From: Xanthomonas arboricola pv. juglandis
GTDB lineage: Bacteria > Pseudomonadota > Gammaproteobacteria > Xanthomonadales > Xanthomonadaceae
Length of the DNA stretch: 60,970 nucleotides
Reading direction: 5' to 3'
Assembly (NCBI RefSeq): GCF_001013475.1
Contig: NZ_JZEF01000007.1
Coordinates: forward strand, 1 to 60,970
Part shown: positions 35,934-45,619 of the stretch, one piece after another
How positions within the stretch are numbered: position 1 is the first letter of the stretch
How the letters are laid out: each line of letters opens with the position of its first letter
The notes under the pieces: model-generated
What the model saw: the letters and a program-made list of their open reading frames with translations, nothing else
What the model was told of the DNA's origin: nothing
Databases searched by the model: none
Position numbers and translations under genes: made by a program

Positions 35934-37542
35934 CTGCAGGCGCGGCCGCCGATGCGCTGGGCGCAGTCGGCGCATAGCGGGGCGCAACACGCGCCTTGCT
36001 GCGTTGTTCGTAGGCGTAGGCCAGTTCGATCAGGCGCGGCTCGCTCCAGGCACTGCCCATGAACAACAAGCCCAGCGGCAGGCCCTGGGTTTGCCCCATC
36101 GGCACGCTCAGGCTGGGATAACCGGCCACCGCGGCCGCACCGTAGCCGGCTCCGGGAAAGGTATCGCCCTTGACCAGGTCGGTGACCCAGGCGGCACCGG
36201 TGGTCGGCACGATCAGCGCGTCCAGGCGATTGGCCTGCAGCGCGGCGTCGATGCCTTCCGGCCCGGCCAGCCGTTTGGCAGTGGCGCGGGCCGTGAGATA
36301 GGCGGCCTCGTCCAGTCCGGCCGCGGCCTGCGCCTGCTCGAACAGCTCCTGCCCGAAGTAGGGCATCTCACGCTGCGCGTGGCTGCGATTGAAGGCGATC
36401 AATTGCTCCAGGCTCGACACCGGGGCGGCGTGGCTGCGCAGATACGCATTCAGGCCGGCCTTGAACTCGACCAACAAGACCGTTTGCTCGGCGGCGTCCC
36501 ACTGGCCCTCGGTTGCCAGGCTGGTTTCGATCACGGTGGCGCCGGCGGCGCGCAGCGTCTGCACGGCGCGCTCCAGCGTGGCGGCAATGGCCGGATCTTC
36601 GCGCAAGGGATTGCGTAGCAGGCCCAGGCGGGCGCCGCGCAGGCCATCGGGCCTGAGATGCGCCAGATAGTCCGGTGTGGACGTCGGTGCAGTGCGCGCG
36701 GCCGGATCCTGCGGGTCGGGCGCAGCGATCGCCTGCAGCACGGCGGCCGCATCGGCGACGCTGCGCGTCATCGGGCCGGCGGTGTCCTGGCTGGCCGAGA
36801 TCGGAATGATGCCGTCGCGGCTGACCAGGCCCACGGTCGGCTTGAGCCCGACCAGGCCGTTCACCGAGGCCGGGCAGGTGATGCTGCCGTCGGTTTCGGT
36901 GCCGATGCCGACTGTGGCCAGGCTGGCGGCGATCGCCGCACCGGTGCCGGCACTGGAGCCGCAGGGATTGCGATCCAGGGCGTACGGATTGCGGGTCAGC
37001 CCGCCGCGCGCGCTCCAGCCGGAGCTGGACTTGGTGGAGCGGAAGTTGGCCCACTCGCTCAGGTTGGTCTTGCCCAGGATCACCGCGCCAGCGGTGCGCA
37101 GGCGCTGCACCAGGAACGCATCGCGGCCGGGCCTGAAATCGGCCAGTGCCAGCGAGCCGGCGCTGTTGACCATCGGCAGCGCATCGATGTTGTCCTTGAG
37201 CAGTACCGGAATGCCATGCAGGGGCCCGCGCAGATGGCCGGCGCGGCGTTCGGCGTCCAATGCACGTGCGTCGGTTTCGGCCTGCGGGTTGAGTTCGATC
37301 ACCGCATTGAGAGTGGGCCCGGCGCGATCGATGGTGGCGACACGCTGCAGGTACGTGCGGGTCAGGTCCAGGCTGCTGGTCTTCCCTGACGCCATGCGTG
37401 CCTGCAGGCCGACGATGTCGGCATCGATCAGGTCGTCTTGCCTGGCAGTGGCTGCGTTGGCACCGGCCGGGGTCAGGCTATCGGTATGCGCACAGCCGCA
37501 CAGCGCAAGCAGCAGCGCGAAGGACAAGGTAGTGGATCGCAT
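35923..37542 (-). CDS. Amidase-signature family lipoprotein, peptide amidase-like
   Basis: A 539-residue protein with a lipoprotein signal peptide (LLALCGC, acylated Cys at residue 17), so probably anchored in the cell envelope. It has the amidase-signature catalytic triad: Lys116 in LLKDNID, the cis-Ser in NPCGSSAGTG (about residue 196) and the nucleophile Ser220 in TDGSITCPAS. Sequence and spacing resemble the peptide amidase of Stenotrophomonas maltophilia, which removes C-terminal amides from peptides; the substrate here is inferred. Tail-to-tail 11-base overlap with mscS. Confidence 0.88.
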   Translation of the reverse strand: MRSTTLSFALLLALCGCAHTDSLTPAGANAATARQDDLIDADIVGLQARMASGKTSSLDLTRTYLQRVATIDRAGPTLNAVIELNPQAETDARALDAERRAGHLRGPLHGIPVLLKDNIDALPMVNSAGSLALADFRPGRDAFLVQRLRTAGAVILGKTNLSEWANFRSTKSSSGWSARGGLTRNPYALDRNPCGSSAGTGAAIAASLATVGIGTETDGSITCPASVNGLVGLKPTVGLVSRDGIIPISASQDTAGPMTRSVADAAAVLQAIAAPDPQDPAARTAPTSTPDYLAHLRPDGLRGARLGLLRNPLREDPAIAATLERAVQTLRAAGATVIETSLATEGQWDAAEQTVLLVEFKAGLNAYLRSHAAPVSSLEQLIAFNRSHAQREMPYFGQELFEQAQAAAGLDEAAYLTARATAKRLAGPEGIDAALQANRLDALIVPTTGAAWVTDLVKGDTFPGAGYGAAAVAGYPSLSVPMGQTQGLPLGLLFMGSAWSEPRLIELAYAYEQRSKARVAPRYAPTAPSASAAAPAATP

Positions 37543-37632
37543 TGGCGGTGTTCCCCGGGGACTGTTCGCAGGCTAACGGCGCTGCGTCGGGGTGACAATG
37601 TGTATGACATGCCCGCAGACGGGCAGGGGGCG

Positions 37633-38103
37633 TCAGCGGCGCCGGCGCTTGATCAGATCGCGTGCCAGCACGCCGACCACGATCAGATTGATCGCCAGCA
37701 CGCCCCAGGCGGTCCAGCCGGGATGGCGGACGATGGCGTAGATATCGAAAGGCAGGTAGATGGCCGCCGACAGGCAGCCCAGCAGTGACGCCCAGGCCTT
37801 GGCACGCCACAGACCCCAGGCTTCCACCACGTGCAACAGGCCGTAGGCCAGCATTGCGGCAGCGGCCAGATGGACGGCATCGGGACTGATGGTCTTGAGC
37901 AACGACGGCAGTGCGCCGTGGTCGGGATCCAGGTTGAAGCGGCGGATCAGCGTGCTGACCGCGTTCTGCAGCGGGAGCGGGCCCAGAATTTCCAGGCCCG
38001 TCGCCGCCAACAGCGCAAGCGTCCCCTTGACCGCCTCTAGCAAGGCGATCACATGCAGCCCCGGATGCGCACGCGGATCCGGGCTGTAGGGCGTGTTGCT
38101 CAC
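37633..38103 (-). CDS. Predicted membrane protein, DUF2127-like
   Basis: A 156-residue protein of unknown function with about four hydrophobic spans. GLHVIALLEAVKGTLALLAATGLEIL near the start and HLAAAAMLAYGLLHVVEAWGLWRAKAWA in the middle resemble the DUF2127 family, which I recognise only by pattern. The start codon is GTG at 38103. It lies 19 bases after the typA stop on the same strand, so it is probably co-transcribed with typA. Confidence 0.72.
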   Translation of the reverse strand: MSNTPYSPDPRAHPGLHVIALLEAVKGTLALLAATGLEILGPLPLQNAVSTLIRRFNLDPDHGALPSLLKTISPDAVHLAAAAMLAYGLLHVVEAWGLWRAKAWASLLGCLSAAIYLPFDIYAIVRHPGWTAWGVLAINLIVVGVLARDLIKRRRR

Positions 38104-38122
38104 GAAGATGGACGTCCCGTGC

Positions 38123-39952
38123 TTAGCCGGAACGGCCAGCGCGCTTGCGGTCGCTTTCGGTGAGGAACTTCTTGCGCAGGCGGATTTCCTTCGGGGTAAC
38201 TTCGACCAGCTCGTCGTCCTCGATGAAGTCCAGTGCCTGCTCCAGCGTGTACTTGATCGCCGGGGTCAGCTTGATCGCATCGTCCTTGCCCGAGGCACGC
38301 ATGTTGGTCAGCGGCTTGGTCTTGATCGCGTTGACGGTCAGGTCGTTGTCCTTGGAGTGGATACCAACCAGCTGACCTTCGTACACGTTGTCGCCTTCGG
38401 CAGCGAACAGACGGCCACGCTCTTCCAACGGCCCCAGCGCATAGGCCGGGGTGGCGCCCGCTGCGTTGGCAATCATCACGCCGTTCTGGCGCTTGGCGAT
38501 CGCGCCCTGTTCCTTCGGACCGTAATGGTCGAACACATGGAACAGCAGGCCCGAGCCCTGGGTCAGGGTGCGGAACTCGTTCTGGAAGCCGATCAGGCCA
38601 CGCGCCGGGATCATGTAGTCCAGGCGCACGCGGCCCTTGCCGTCCGGCTCCATGTTCTTCAGCTGGCCCTTGCGGGTGCCCAGCTTTTCCATCACGCCGC
38701 CCTGATGCTGTTCTTCGATGTCCACCACCAGCTGTTCGATCGGCTCCATCTGCTTGCCGTCGATTTCCTTGATGATGACTTCCGGACGCGACACGGCCAG
38801 CTCGTAGCCTTCACGACGCATGTTCTCGATCAGCACCGACAGGTGCAGTTCGCCACGGCCGGAAACCAGGAACTTGTCGGCGTCGGAGCCTTCCTCGACC
38901 TTCAGTGCCACGTTGTGCACCTTCTCGCGGTCCAGACGGTCGCGCAGCTGGCGGCTGGTCAGGAACTTGCCGCCGGACAGGTCCTTGTTGCCGGCGAACG
39001 GCGAGTTGTTGACCTGGAAGGTCATCGAGATGGTGGGCTCGTCCACGGTCAGCGCCGGCAGCGCTTCCGGGGCGTCGAGCGCACACACGGTGTCGGAAAT
39101 GGTCAGCTCGGCCACGCCGGAGATGGCGACGATGTCGCCGGCCTCGGCGGTGTCCTGCTCGATGCGCTCCAGGCCGAGGAAGCCCAGCACCTGCAGCACC
39201 TTGCCCTGGCGCTTCTTGCCTTCGCGGTCGATCACGCTGACCGGCATGTTCTTCTTCAGCACGCCGCGCTGGATGCGGCCGATGCCGATCACGCCGACGA
39301 AGTTGTTGTAGTCCAGCTGGCTGATGCGCATCTGGAACGGGCCGTCCGGATCCACGTCCGGTGCCGACACGTGCTGCATGATCGCTTCGTACAGCGGGGT
39401 CATGTCGCCGTCGCGCACGCTCGAATCCAGGCTGGCGTAGCCGTTCAGGGCGGAGGTGTAGACGATCGGGAAGTCCAGCTGCTCGTCGGTTGCGCCGAGC
39501 TTGTCGAACAGGTCGAACACCTGGTCGATGACCCAGTCCGGGCGTGCGCCGGGACGGTCGATCTTGTTGACCACCACGATCGGCTTGAAGCCCATCGCGA
39601 ACGCCTTCTGGGTGACGAAGCGGGTCTGCGGCATCGGGCCGTCCATCGCGTCGACCAGGATCAGCACCGAGTCCACCATCGACAGCACGCGCTCGACTTC
39701 GCCACCGAAGTCGGCGTGTCCCGGGGTGTCGACGATGTTGATGCGGTTGCCGTTCCAGGTGATGGCCGTGTTCTTGGCCAGGATCGTGATGCCACGCTCC
39801 TTTTCCTGATCGTTGCTGTCCATCACGCGCTCAGCCAGCACGGTGCGTTCGGACAGGGTGCCGGACTGCTTCAGCAGGCAGTCGACGAGGGTGGTCTTGC
39901 CATGGTCAACGTGCGCGACGATGGCGATATTGCGGAGTTTTTCGATAGACAT
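38123..39952 (-). CDS. typA: Ribosome-associated GTPase TypA/BipA
   Basis: A 609-residue translational GTPase (E. coli 607) involved in 50S assembly, cold growth and stress. It starts [27 protein letters not shown] (G1), with G3 [16 protein letters not shown] and G4 [16 protein letters not shown]-like domains III and V and the TypA-specific C-terminal domain ([17 protein letters not shown]) follow. An upstream -10 is seen at 40003-40008. Divergent from ppiB. Confidence 0.97.
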   Translation of the reverse strand: MSIEKLRNIAIVAHVDHGKTTLVDCLLKQSGTLSERTVLAERVMDSNDQEKERGITILAKNTAITWNGNRINIVDTPGHADFGGEVERVLSMVDSVLILVDAMDGPMPQTRFVTQKAFAMGFKPIVVVNKIDRPGARPDWVIDQVFDLFDKLGATDEQLDFPIVYTSALNGYASLDSSVRDGDMTPLYEAIMQHVSAPDVDPDGPFQMRISQLDYNNFVGVIGIGRIQRGVLKKNMPVSVIDREGKKRQGKVLQVLGFLGLERIEQDTAEAGDIVAISGVAELTISDTVCALDAPEALPALTVDEPTISMTFQVNNSPFAGNKDLSGGKFLTSRQLRDRLDREKVHNVALKVEEGSDADKFLVSGRGELHLSVLIENMRREGYELAVSRPEVIIKEIDGKQMEPIEQLVVDIEEQHQGGVMEKLGTRKGQLKNMEPDGKGRVRLDYMIPARGLIGFQNEFRTLTQGSGLLFHVFDHYGPKEQGAIAKRQNGVMIANAAGATPAYALGPLEERGRLFAAEGDNVYEGQLVGIHSKDNDLTVNAIKTKPLTNMRASGKDDAIKLTPAIKYTLEQALDFIEDDELVEVTPKEIRLRKKFLTESDRKRAGRSG

Positions 39953-40002
39953 GCGGAAAGGGCCCCTGTCTGGCGCCAGTCTTGAGATGAGGTAAGCACG
40001 AC

Positions 40003-40008
40003 ATTATA
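40003..40008 (-). promoter_or_regulatory. Putative typA promoter -10
   Basis: Reading the minus strand, TATAAT occurs about 50 bases before the typA start. No clear -35 is found at normal spacing, so the call rests on the -10 alone. Confidence 0.35.
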
Positions 40009-40120
40009 GCGGTTTCGTTGCCGTGCCGTTGCGTTCGGCCGCCGAGCGGTCCAAAACGCCCATTCAGCTAGCCGGGGCACCCCCGACGATGGTCCAACCT
40101 GCACGGTCGCCTGCGCGGCC

Positions 40121-40150
40121 GGGTGTATTCTAATGGGCTGTCATACACCC
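40121..40150. repeat. Inverted repeat upstream of ppiB
   Basis: GGGTGTAT (40121-40128) and ATACACCC (40143-40150) form a perfect 8-bp inverted repeat, ending 20 bases before the ppiB start. A possible -10, TCTAAT (40129-40134), lies in the loop, so it may be an operator or a leader hairpin. Confidence 0.45.
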
Positions 40151-40170
40151 TGAAACCTGCAAGGATTTCC

Positions 40171-40665
40171 ATGTCCCTGATTGCCCATTTCGACACCACC
40201 CGCGGCCCGATCGTAGTCGAGCTGTTCGCCGACAAGGCCCCGCTGACCGTTGCCAACTTCGTCAACCTGGTCCAGCGCGGCTTCTACGATGGCCTGAGCT
40301 TCCACCGCGTCATCGCCGACTTCATGATCCAGGGCGGCTGCCCGGAAGGCTCCGGCCGCGGCGGCCCGGGCTACCGTTTCGAGGATGAAGCCAACAACGG
40401 CGTCGGTCACGAGCGCGGCGTGCTGTCCATGGCCAATGCCGGCCCCAACACCAACGGCAGCCAGTTCTTCATCACCCACACCGCCACCCCGTGGCTGGAC
40501 GGCAAGCACACCGTGTTCGGCAAGGTCACCCAGGGCCTGGACGTGGTCGATGCCGTCGCCCAGGGCGATGTGATCAACAAGGTGACGATCGAAGGCGATA
40601 CCGACGCCGTGCTGGCCGCCAAGGCCGACCGCGTCGCGGAGTGGAACAAGATCCTCGCCGCCTGA
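40171..40665 (+). CDS. ppiB: Peptidyl-prolyl cis-trans isomerase B (cyclophilin)
   Basis: A 164-residue cytosolic cyclophilin, same length as E. coli PpiB, catalysing proline isomerisation. The ATG at 40171 follows AAGGATTTCC and gives [24 protein letters not shown] with no signal peptide; the longer frame extends into the inverted repeat. Active-site blocks are [23 protein letters not shown] and [13 protein letters not shown] stem-loop follows the stop. Confidence 0.95.
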   Translation: MSLIAHFDTTRGPIVVELFADKAPLTVANFVNLVQRGFYDGLSFHRVIADFMIQGGCPEGSGRGGPGYRFEDEANNGVGHERGVLSMANAGPNTNGSQFFITHTATPWLDGKHTVFGKVTQGLDVVDAVAQGDVINKVTIEGDTDAVLAAKADRVAEWNKILAA

Positions 40666-40674
40666 TGTCTTTCC

Positions 40675-40701
40675 CGAACGGCCGCCTTGTGCGGCCGTTC
40701 G
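40675..40701 (+). terminator. Hairpin after ppiB
   Basis: CGAACGGCCGC (40675-40685) and GCGGCCGTTCG (40691-40701) form a perfect 11-bp stem over CTTGT. The following TCTGTC is T-poor, so termination strength is uncertain. Confidence 0.6.
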
Positions 40702-40765
40702 TCTGTCACTGCGCGCCGCCAGGCCTTGCGCCACGCCAGCGTGCACCTCCACCCATGTTTTTTAG

Positions 40766-41767
<1,002 letters not shown>

Positions 41768-41791
41768 GTTTCTCGCCTTGCTGTTGTAACG

Positions 41792-41811
41792 AAAACGCCG
41801 GGCAATGCCCG
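41792..41811. terminator. Left remnant of the mdh terminator, interrupted by the IS
   Basis: AAAACGCC (41792-41799) plus the target duplication (41800-41811) form the left part. Joined to the right flank starting GCGTTTTTT (43233), it restores a 10-bp stem AACGCCGGGC/GCCCGGCGTT with loop AAT and a U-run. The left remnant retains only the short GGGC/GCCC apex and no U-run. Confidence 0.8.
41800..41811. repeat. Target-site duplication, left copy
   Basis: GGGCAATGCCCG, identical to 43221-43232, flanks the IS. A length of 12 bp fits the IS4 group (about 10-13 bp). It coincides with the tip of the mdh terminator hairpin. Confidence 0.9.
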
Positions 41812-43220
41812 TAATGCTGTTCACTTAGGCGGAGCAGCCTTCCGATCTACCGGATAGCGGGTCTTCGAGATCTTCACCGTCCTTGGCCGGGTAGGCCTTG
41901 GACGGTGATCGAGGAACAGGCTCGCGATGCCTGAGCGAAGCTGGGATAAGCGTCTTCCTGTGGCGGAAGCTGGATTGGCTGCGGCCATCACGATGAGTTG
42001 CACTGCGATGTACTGGCAAACCGGTTTGAATCGGATGTCCGAAGGCGTTTTGCCAAACGCCTCCGCTGCCTGACCGGCTTCACGTCGAATGATGTTGTAA
42101 GCCAGCAGCAACCCCCAGACCTCCTGGTACACCAAGTCGATCTTCTTGCTACGTAAGGTCGTCGCGTTGTGCTGCATCGAGCTTTTGATGTCGCGCAAAC
42201 TCAGTTCGATTTCCCATCGCTCCTGGTAAAGCAGTGCGACAGACTTGGTGCTGTAAGTGGTGACAGGCAACGAGGTCAGCACCGACTTTCTCTTCCCCTG
42301 ATGCAGATAGCTCACTTCACGTACGTCCCAGTGCGTGGGAAGCGCTGGATTGCGTTTTCTGGCCTGCGGCGAGACACGCATGCGCAGTAACCGATCATCA
42401 GTGCCATAACGCGTGATTTCCTCAGCCACCAGGCCTTTGCGTGCTGGTGTCAGCCAGTGGCGTGCAGTGCCAGTGTTGGCTAGCGAAAGCAACAGATCAG
42501 CGCTCCAGAATCCTTTGTCGAACAAGGTGACCGAATGGTCGGGAATGGAGTGTAGAAACGGCTCGCTCAAGCGAATTTCGCTGCGCCGGTACGGACTGAG
42601 CTGGGCATTGAGCAAGACATGCGAGCGTACGTTCATCAGTGCAACCAATCGCAGCATGGGAAATGGTGTCTGACGGTCCGTGCTGGTATTACCGGAACCA
42701 AAATGTTCGCGCAGTTCTTCAGTGTCTGGCGTCCGCAGCAGCGCGCCATCCACGGCAAAGACCTGCAATCCCTGCCATTCATCGCCTTTGTAGCGTTCGC
42801 ATCCCCACTGCGCCCCAGTCGTTGCAAACAGGTGGTGGACCGGGTCGGCGCCCAGTCGCGCGCGCGCCTGACTGACACCGCTGCGAGCCAACAGATCTTC
42901 TGAGGCCAGCCCTTGTGCGCAGATGTTCAAACGACGTGCGACCTCGTGCACCGGTTCGTCACGGAACAACGCCATGCCCAGGACAAGCCACAACACCTGA
43001 TCACTGGGAAGACGCCGACGCCGGATGCTGGCCTTGGAAGACAGTTCCAGCGCGCTGGCCACCCACTCCACCGGAATATTCTGCGTAAACGTGCTCAGGT
43101 CGGAGAAGTTGAACAGATCGCCAAGGTCGAACAGCTGCTGTTGAAGGGACACAAAAAATCCGATACCAGAGGTCTGATACCAGATTTTCGGTAACTCAAT
43201 TGCTTAAGTGAACAGCATTA
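41812..43220 (-). mobile_element. Complete IS4-family (IS4-group) insertion sequence, 1409 bp
   Basis: Terminal inverted repeats are TAATGCTGTTCACTTAGGC at the left and, read inward on the other strand, TAATGCTGTTCACTTAAGC at the right (18 of 19 match). A perfect 12-bp target duplication lies outside. One transposase gene fills it on the minus strand, its stop codon lying inside the left repeat. Size, repeat length, duplication length and protein all resemble E. coli IS4 (1426 bp, 18-bp repeats). All parts are intact, so it may be active. I cannot name the exact ISfinder element. Confidence 0.93.
41821..43152 (-). CDS. IS4-family transposase (DDE type)
   Basis: A 443-residue transposase with the N-terminal IS4 domain (RRRRLPSDQVLWLVLGMALFRDEPVHEVARRL) and a DDE catalytic domain. 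Catalytic residues read as D135 (FAVDGALLRTPDT), D212 (LFDKGFWSADLL) and E316 in the YREK motif, whose spacing Y309-R312-E316-K323 is exactly canonical. The start is a GTG at 43152 with no clear Shine-Dalgarno sequence, consistent with low expression. Upstream, within the IS end, GATACCAGA is directly repeated (43162-43170 and 43176-43184). No frameshift or stop interrupts it. Confidence 0.94.
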   Translation of the reverse strand: MSLQQQLFDLGDLFNFSDLSTFTQNIPVEWVASALELSSKASIRRRRLPSDQVLWLVLGMALFRDEPVHEVARRLNICAQGLASEDLLARSGVSQARARLGADPVHHLFATTGAQWGCERYKGDEWQGLQVFAVDGALLRTPDTEELREHFGSGNTSTDRQTPFPMLRLVALMNVRSHVLLNAQLSPYRRSEIRLSEPFLHSIPDHSVTLFDKGFWSADLLLSLANTGTARHWLTPARKGLVAEEITRYGTDDRLLRMRVSPQARKRNPALPTHWDVREVSYLHQGKRKSVLTSLPVTTYSTKSVALLYQERWEIELSLRDIKSSMQHNATTLRSKKIDLVYQEVWGLLLAYNIIRREAGQAAEAFGKTPSDIRFKPVCQYIAVQLIVMAAANPASATGRRLSQLRSGIASLFLDHRPRPTRPRTVKISKTRYPVDRKAAPPK

Positions 43221-43232
43221 GGGCAATGCCCG
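43221..43232. repeat. Target-site duplication, right copy
   Basis: GGGCAATGCCCG, perfect match to 41800-41811, followed by GCGTTTTTT, the U-run half of the original mdh terminator. Confidence 0.9.
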
Positions 43233-43374
43233 GCGTTTTTTATGTGGCGCTTTTGCGATGCATTGTGAGATGCGTGGGCTGCGGCACGGAAAAGCCACAG
43301 GCATGCCCATCGATGTTGTAGAGCCGGCGCGAAACGCATGGCCGCTGCACCGATCCCTTCGCGCTGCCCTCGGC

Positions 43375-43989
43375 TCAGGCCAGGCCTTCGGCCTGCAATG
43401 CGGCCTGCACATCCGCATCGTCCAGCATGCGCTGCACGAATGCATCCACTGCGCTCAGGCCACTGAGATCCACGCCCACCTTCTGCGCCCATCGCAGCGT
43501 CACGAACAGGTACGCATCGGCGCCGGTGTGGGTGTCGCCTGCCAGCCAGTTGCGCCCCTGCAGATGCGCGTCGACACGTTCGTACAAGCTGCGCAGCTTG
43601 CTGCGTGCGTCGTCATGGCTGCGCGCGATCAGCGCGTCGTCCTGCAGATAGGCGGTGCTGCCGAAGATCGGCCTGAAGGCCGGATGCACGTCGGCATTGG
43701 CGAAGGCGATCCAGCGATTGATCTCCGCACGGCTGCGCGCGGTGCCATCGCCGGACAGACCGGTGAGCGGCGCGATGTCGGCGATGTAGTTGAGGATGGC
43801 CGCGTTCTGGGTCAGTGCCCAGTCGTCGACAAGCAGCAGCGGCACGGCACCGGCCGGGTTGAGGCGCAGATACTCGGGGGACTTCATCGTGGCGGCGTCG
43901 ACCACCTCCAGATCGAAAGGTAGCCCCGACCAGCGCAGCACGATGTGATCTGCCAGCGAACACGCGCCCGGCTTGGTGTACAGCTTCAT
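43375..43989 (-). CDS. gst: Glutathione S-transferase, beta class
   Basis: A 204-residue cytosolic detoxification enzyme. I use the ATG at 43989, preceded by GGAAA, which gives MKLYTKPGACSLADHIVLRW; Cys10 in GACSLA is the beta-class catalytic cysteine, as in E. coli GstA (201 aa). The glutathione-binding AGAVPLLLVDDWALTQNAAIL is at about residues 46-66, and the helical C-terminal domain is complete. A 14-codon longer frame has no start signal. It reads toward the IS element. Confidence 0.92.
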   Translation of the reverse strand: MKLYTKPGACSLADHIVLRWSGLPFDLEVVDAATMKSPEYLRLNPAGAVPLLLVDDWALTQNAAILNYIADIAPLTGLSGDGTARSRAEINRWIAFANADVHPAFRPIFGSTAYLQDDALIARSHDDARSKLRSLYERVDAHLQGRNWLAGDTHTGADAYLFVTLRWAQKVGVDLSGLSAVDAFVQRMLDDADVQAALQAEGLA

Positions 43990-44052
43990 GAGAATTTCCG
44001 CACAAGAACGAAGACGCAAGCTTAGCGGCAACGCGTGAGTGCGTGGGCAGCG

Positions 44053-44514
44053 TCAGGATGCGGTGCGCGGGCGCAGCTTCTGTACGCGATAGAACGTATG
44101 GTCGCCGATGGTGGCCACCTGATAGGCATTACGCCAGCTCGGGCTTGCGATCGCGCTTGCGGCAAAGTGACTGGCGCCCGGCACGATTTCCTTGCGTTGA
44201 CCCACCGGCAGCGCCCAGTTGCGCTCTGCAGCCAATGCCACATCCAGCGCCTTGTTCCAGGCATCGTCGTTTTTCAGCTGCGTTCCCGGAGCCACGATGG
44301 TAGGCGCGAACTGCTTGCGCGCAGTGACCACCTGACACATCGAGTCGCCCCACAAACCGCTGTCCAGCCGACGCAACGCAACTTCGGCGACGGCTTGCTG
44401 GCCGCGCAAGGTCTGATCACGCGCTTCCAGGTACACGGTGGTGCTCAAGCACAACGAATCTGCAGCCGGCTGCGGCAACAACTGCGACAGCCAAAGTATC
44501 CAAACCAGTTTCAT
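44053..44514 (-). CDS. Secreted cell-wall hydrolase, SleB-like
   Basis: A 153-residue protein. The ATG at 44514 has AAGGAG 5 bases upstream and begins with a signal peptide (MKLVWILWLSQLLPQPAADS). The following LSTTVYLEARDQTLRGQQAVAEVALRRLDS matches the hydrolase_2/SleB fold, where the Glu in the EAR motif is the likely catalytic residue; SHFAAS and a C-terminal YRV stretch complete the domain. Such enzymes cleave peptidoglycan; the physiological role is unknown. 63 bases separate it from gst on the same strand. Confidence 0.82.
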   Translation of the reverse strand: MKLVWILWLSQLLPQPAADSLCLSTTVYLEARDQTLRGQQAVAEVALRRLDSGLWGDSMCQVVTARKQFAPTIVAPGTQLKNDDAWNKALDVALAAERNWALPVGQRKEIVPGASHFAASAIASPSWRNAYQVATIGDHTFYRVQKLRPRTAS

Positions 44515-45619
44515 ATAACTCCTTGCTCCGTATGGGCCGATCCGCAGAGCATCCAAGGTGGATGCACCAGTACAGAGGGCTTGGCGTCATGGAGAGGCGA
44601 CCTGCCACGGATCGCCCGGTCTCCGGCGAAAGAAGATCTACCGGAGGTGCCCACCAAATGCGGCGGGTCAAAAAGTTGGCGCAAGGTAGGCGTCGATCAC
44701 AGAATCGCGGCTGAATAGGCGGGGTTGACGCGTGTGATTGCTTGCTGCATCTACCGCTTCGCTCAACGACAACAGCGCGATGCATTCGTTGTGTGCGTCG
44801 CATCGCGGTGGCGACAGCGATGCTGTAACCGATATCGACACGGTGCGCGCGCAGTGTTGCACGTCTGCGCGGTTGTTCGAGATACGCATGCGTTGCGCGT
44901 GAGTTACGCGTATAGCGTCATTGGCAGGCTGCGCTACACATCATCGTCACTGATGGATGTGCTTGCGTACTGCCGTTTTCTATCGCAGCGGGGATGCATC
45001 GAGATGCGAACGCGGGGTGCATAAAGGAACTTTCTGTGCGTGGTGTCTTATGCTGCCCGGATCATGCATCGAACGCTCGCATGTGCATCGTAGAACGCGG
45101 TGTTGGAATCACTAGAAGAGGCGTCCGAGTTGCTCGATGCGCGTTGATTGTGACGAGTGAGCACGAAGCGCCACGACGTGATTTTCCCTAGCATCGCATC
45201 ACCAAGTCGCGCGCCAAGCTTGCATATGCATCGCGCACAAATGCGTCAACGGAATTTTAGATGGCTTGTAGTTGCTGCACGACGATATGCAACCGAGATC
45301 GTCAAAGTCTCGATCACGATTCTTTCGACGGTATCAGATGGCACATCTGCGTTGGCCATGCAGCAATCGCACTGCCCGCTTGCTGCCTCTTTTGCTTATG
45401 CGCAGTGCATATGTTCGAACGCATCAGGCGTCTTGAATCACACGCATCAAGTTTGACATGGTGCGAATAATTTCGTGCAGACGTGCAGACGTGCAGACGT
45501 GCAGACGTGCAGACGTGCAGACATGCAGACATGCAGGGCGATTGCCGAAGACCACAACTGCAGTCAGCGCAGAGCCTTATGCGCACGCGTTGGAAATCAG
45601 CGTGGCCCGCTCGAGATTG
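44515..45619. other. 1.1-kb gene-free, lower-GC region
   Basis: No reading frame here has a convincing start or recognisable protein. Two 60-base stretches counted by hand (45241-45300 and 45361-45420) have about 47% and 53% G+C, below the rest of the window. Motifs such as GCATCG and TGCATCG recur often. The 8-bp tandem repeat at 45474-45536 lies near its right end. It may be a decayed or acquired segment. Confidence 0.6.
45474..45536. repeat. 8-bp tandem repeat (VNTR candidate)
   Basis: A partial unit CGTGCAG (45474-45480) is followed by five perfect ACGTGCAG units (45481-45520) and two ACATGCAG variants (45521-45536). It is non-coding, about 85 bases from the 3' end of the MFS gene. Confidence 0.95.

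Noticed and set aside
38093..39985. 630-codon plus-strand frame over typA
   Set aside because: It is the antisense shadow of typA, whose GTPase motifs on the minus strand are clear.
45474..45536. Short repeats as a CRISPR array
   Set aside because: Units are 8 bp and directly tandem with no spacers, and there are no cas genes.
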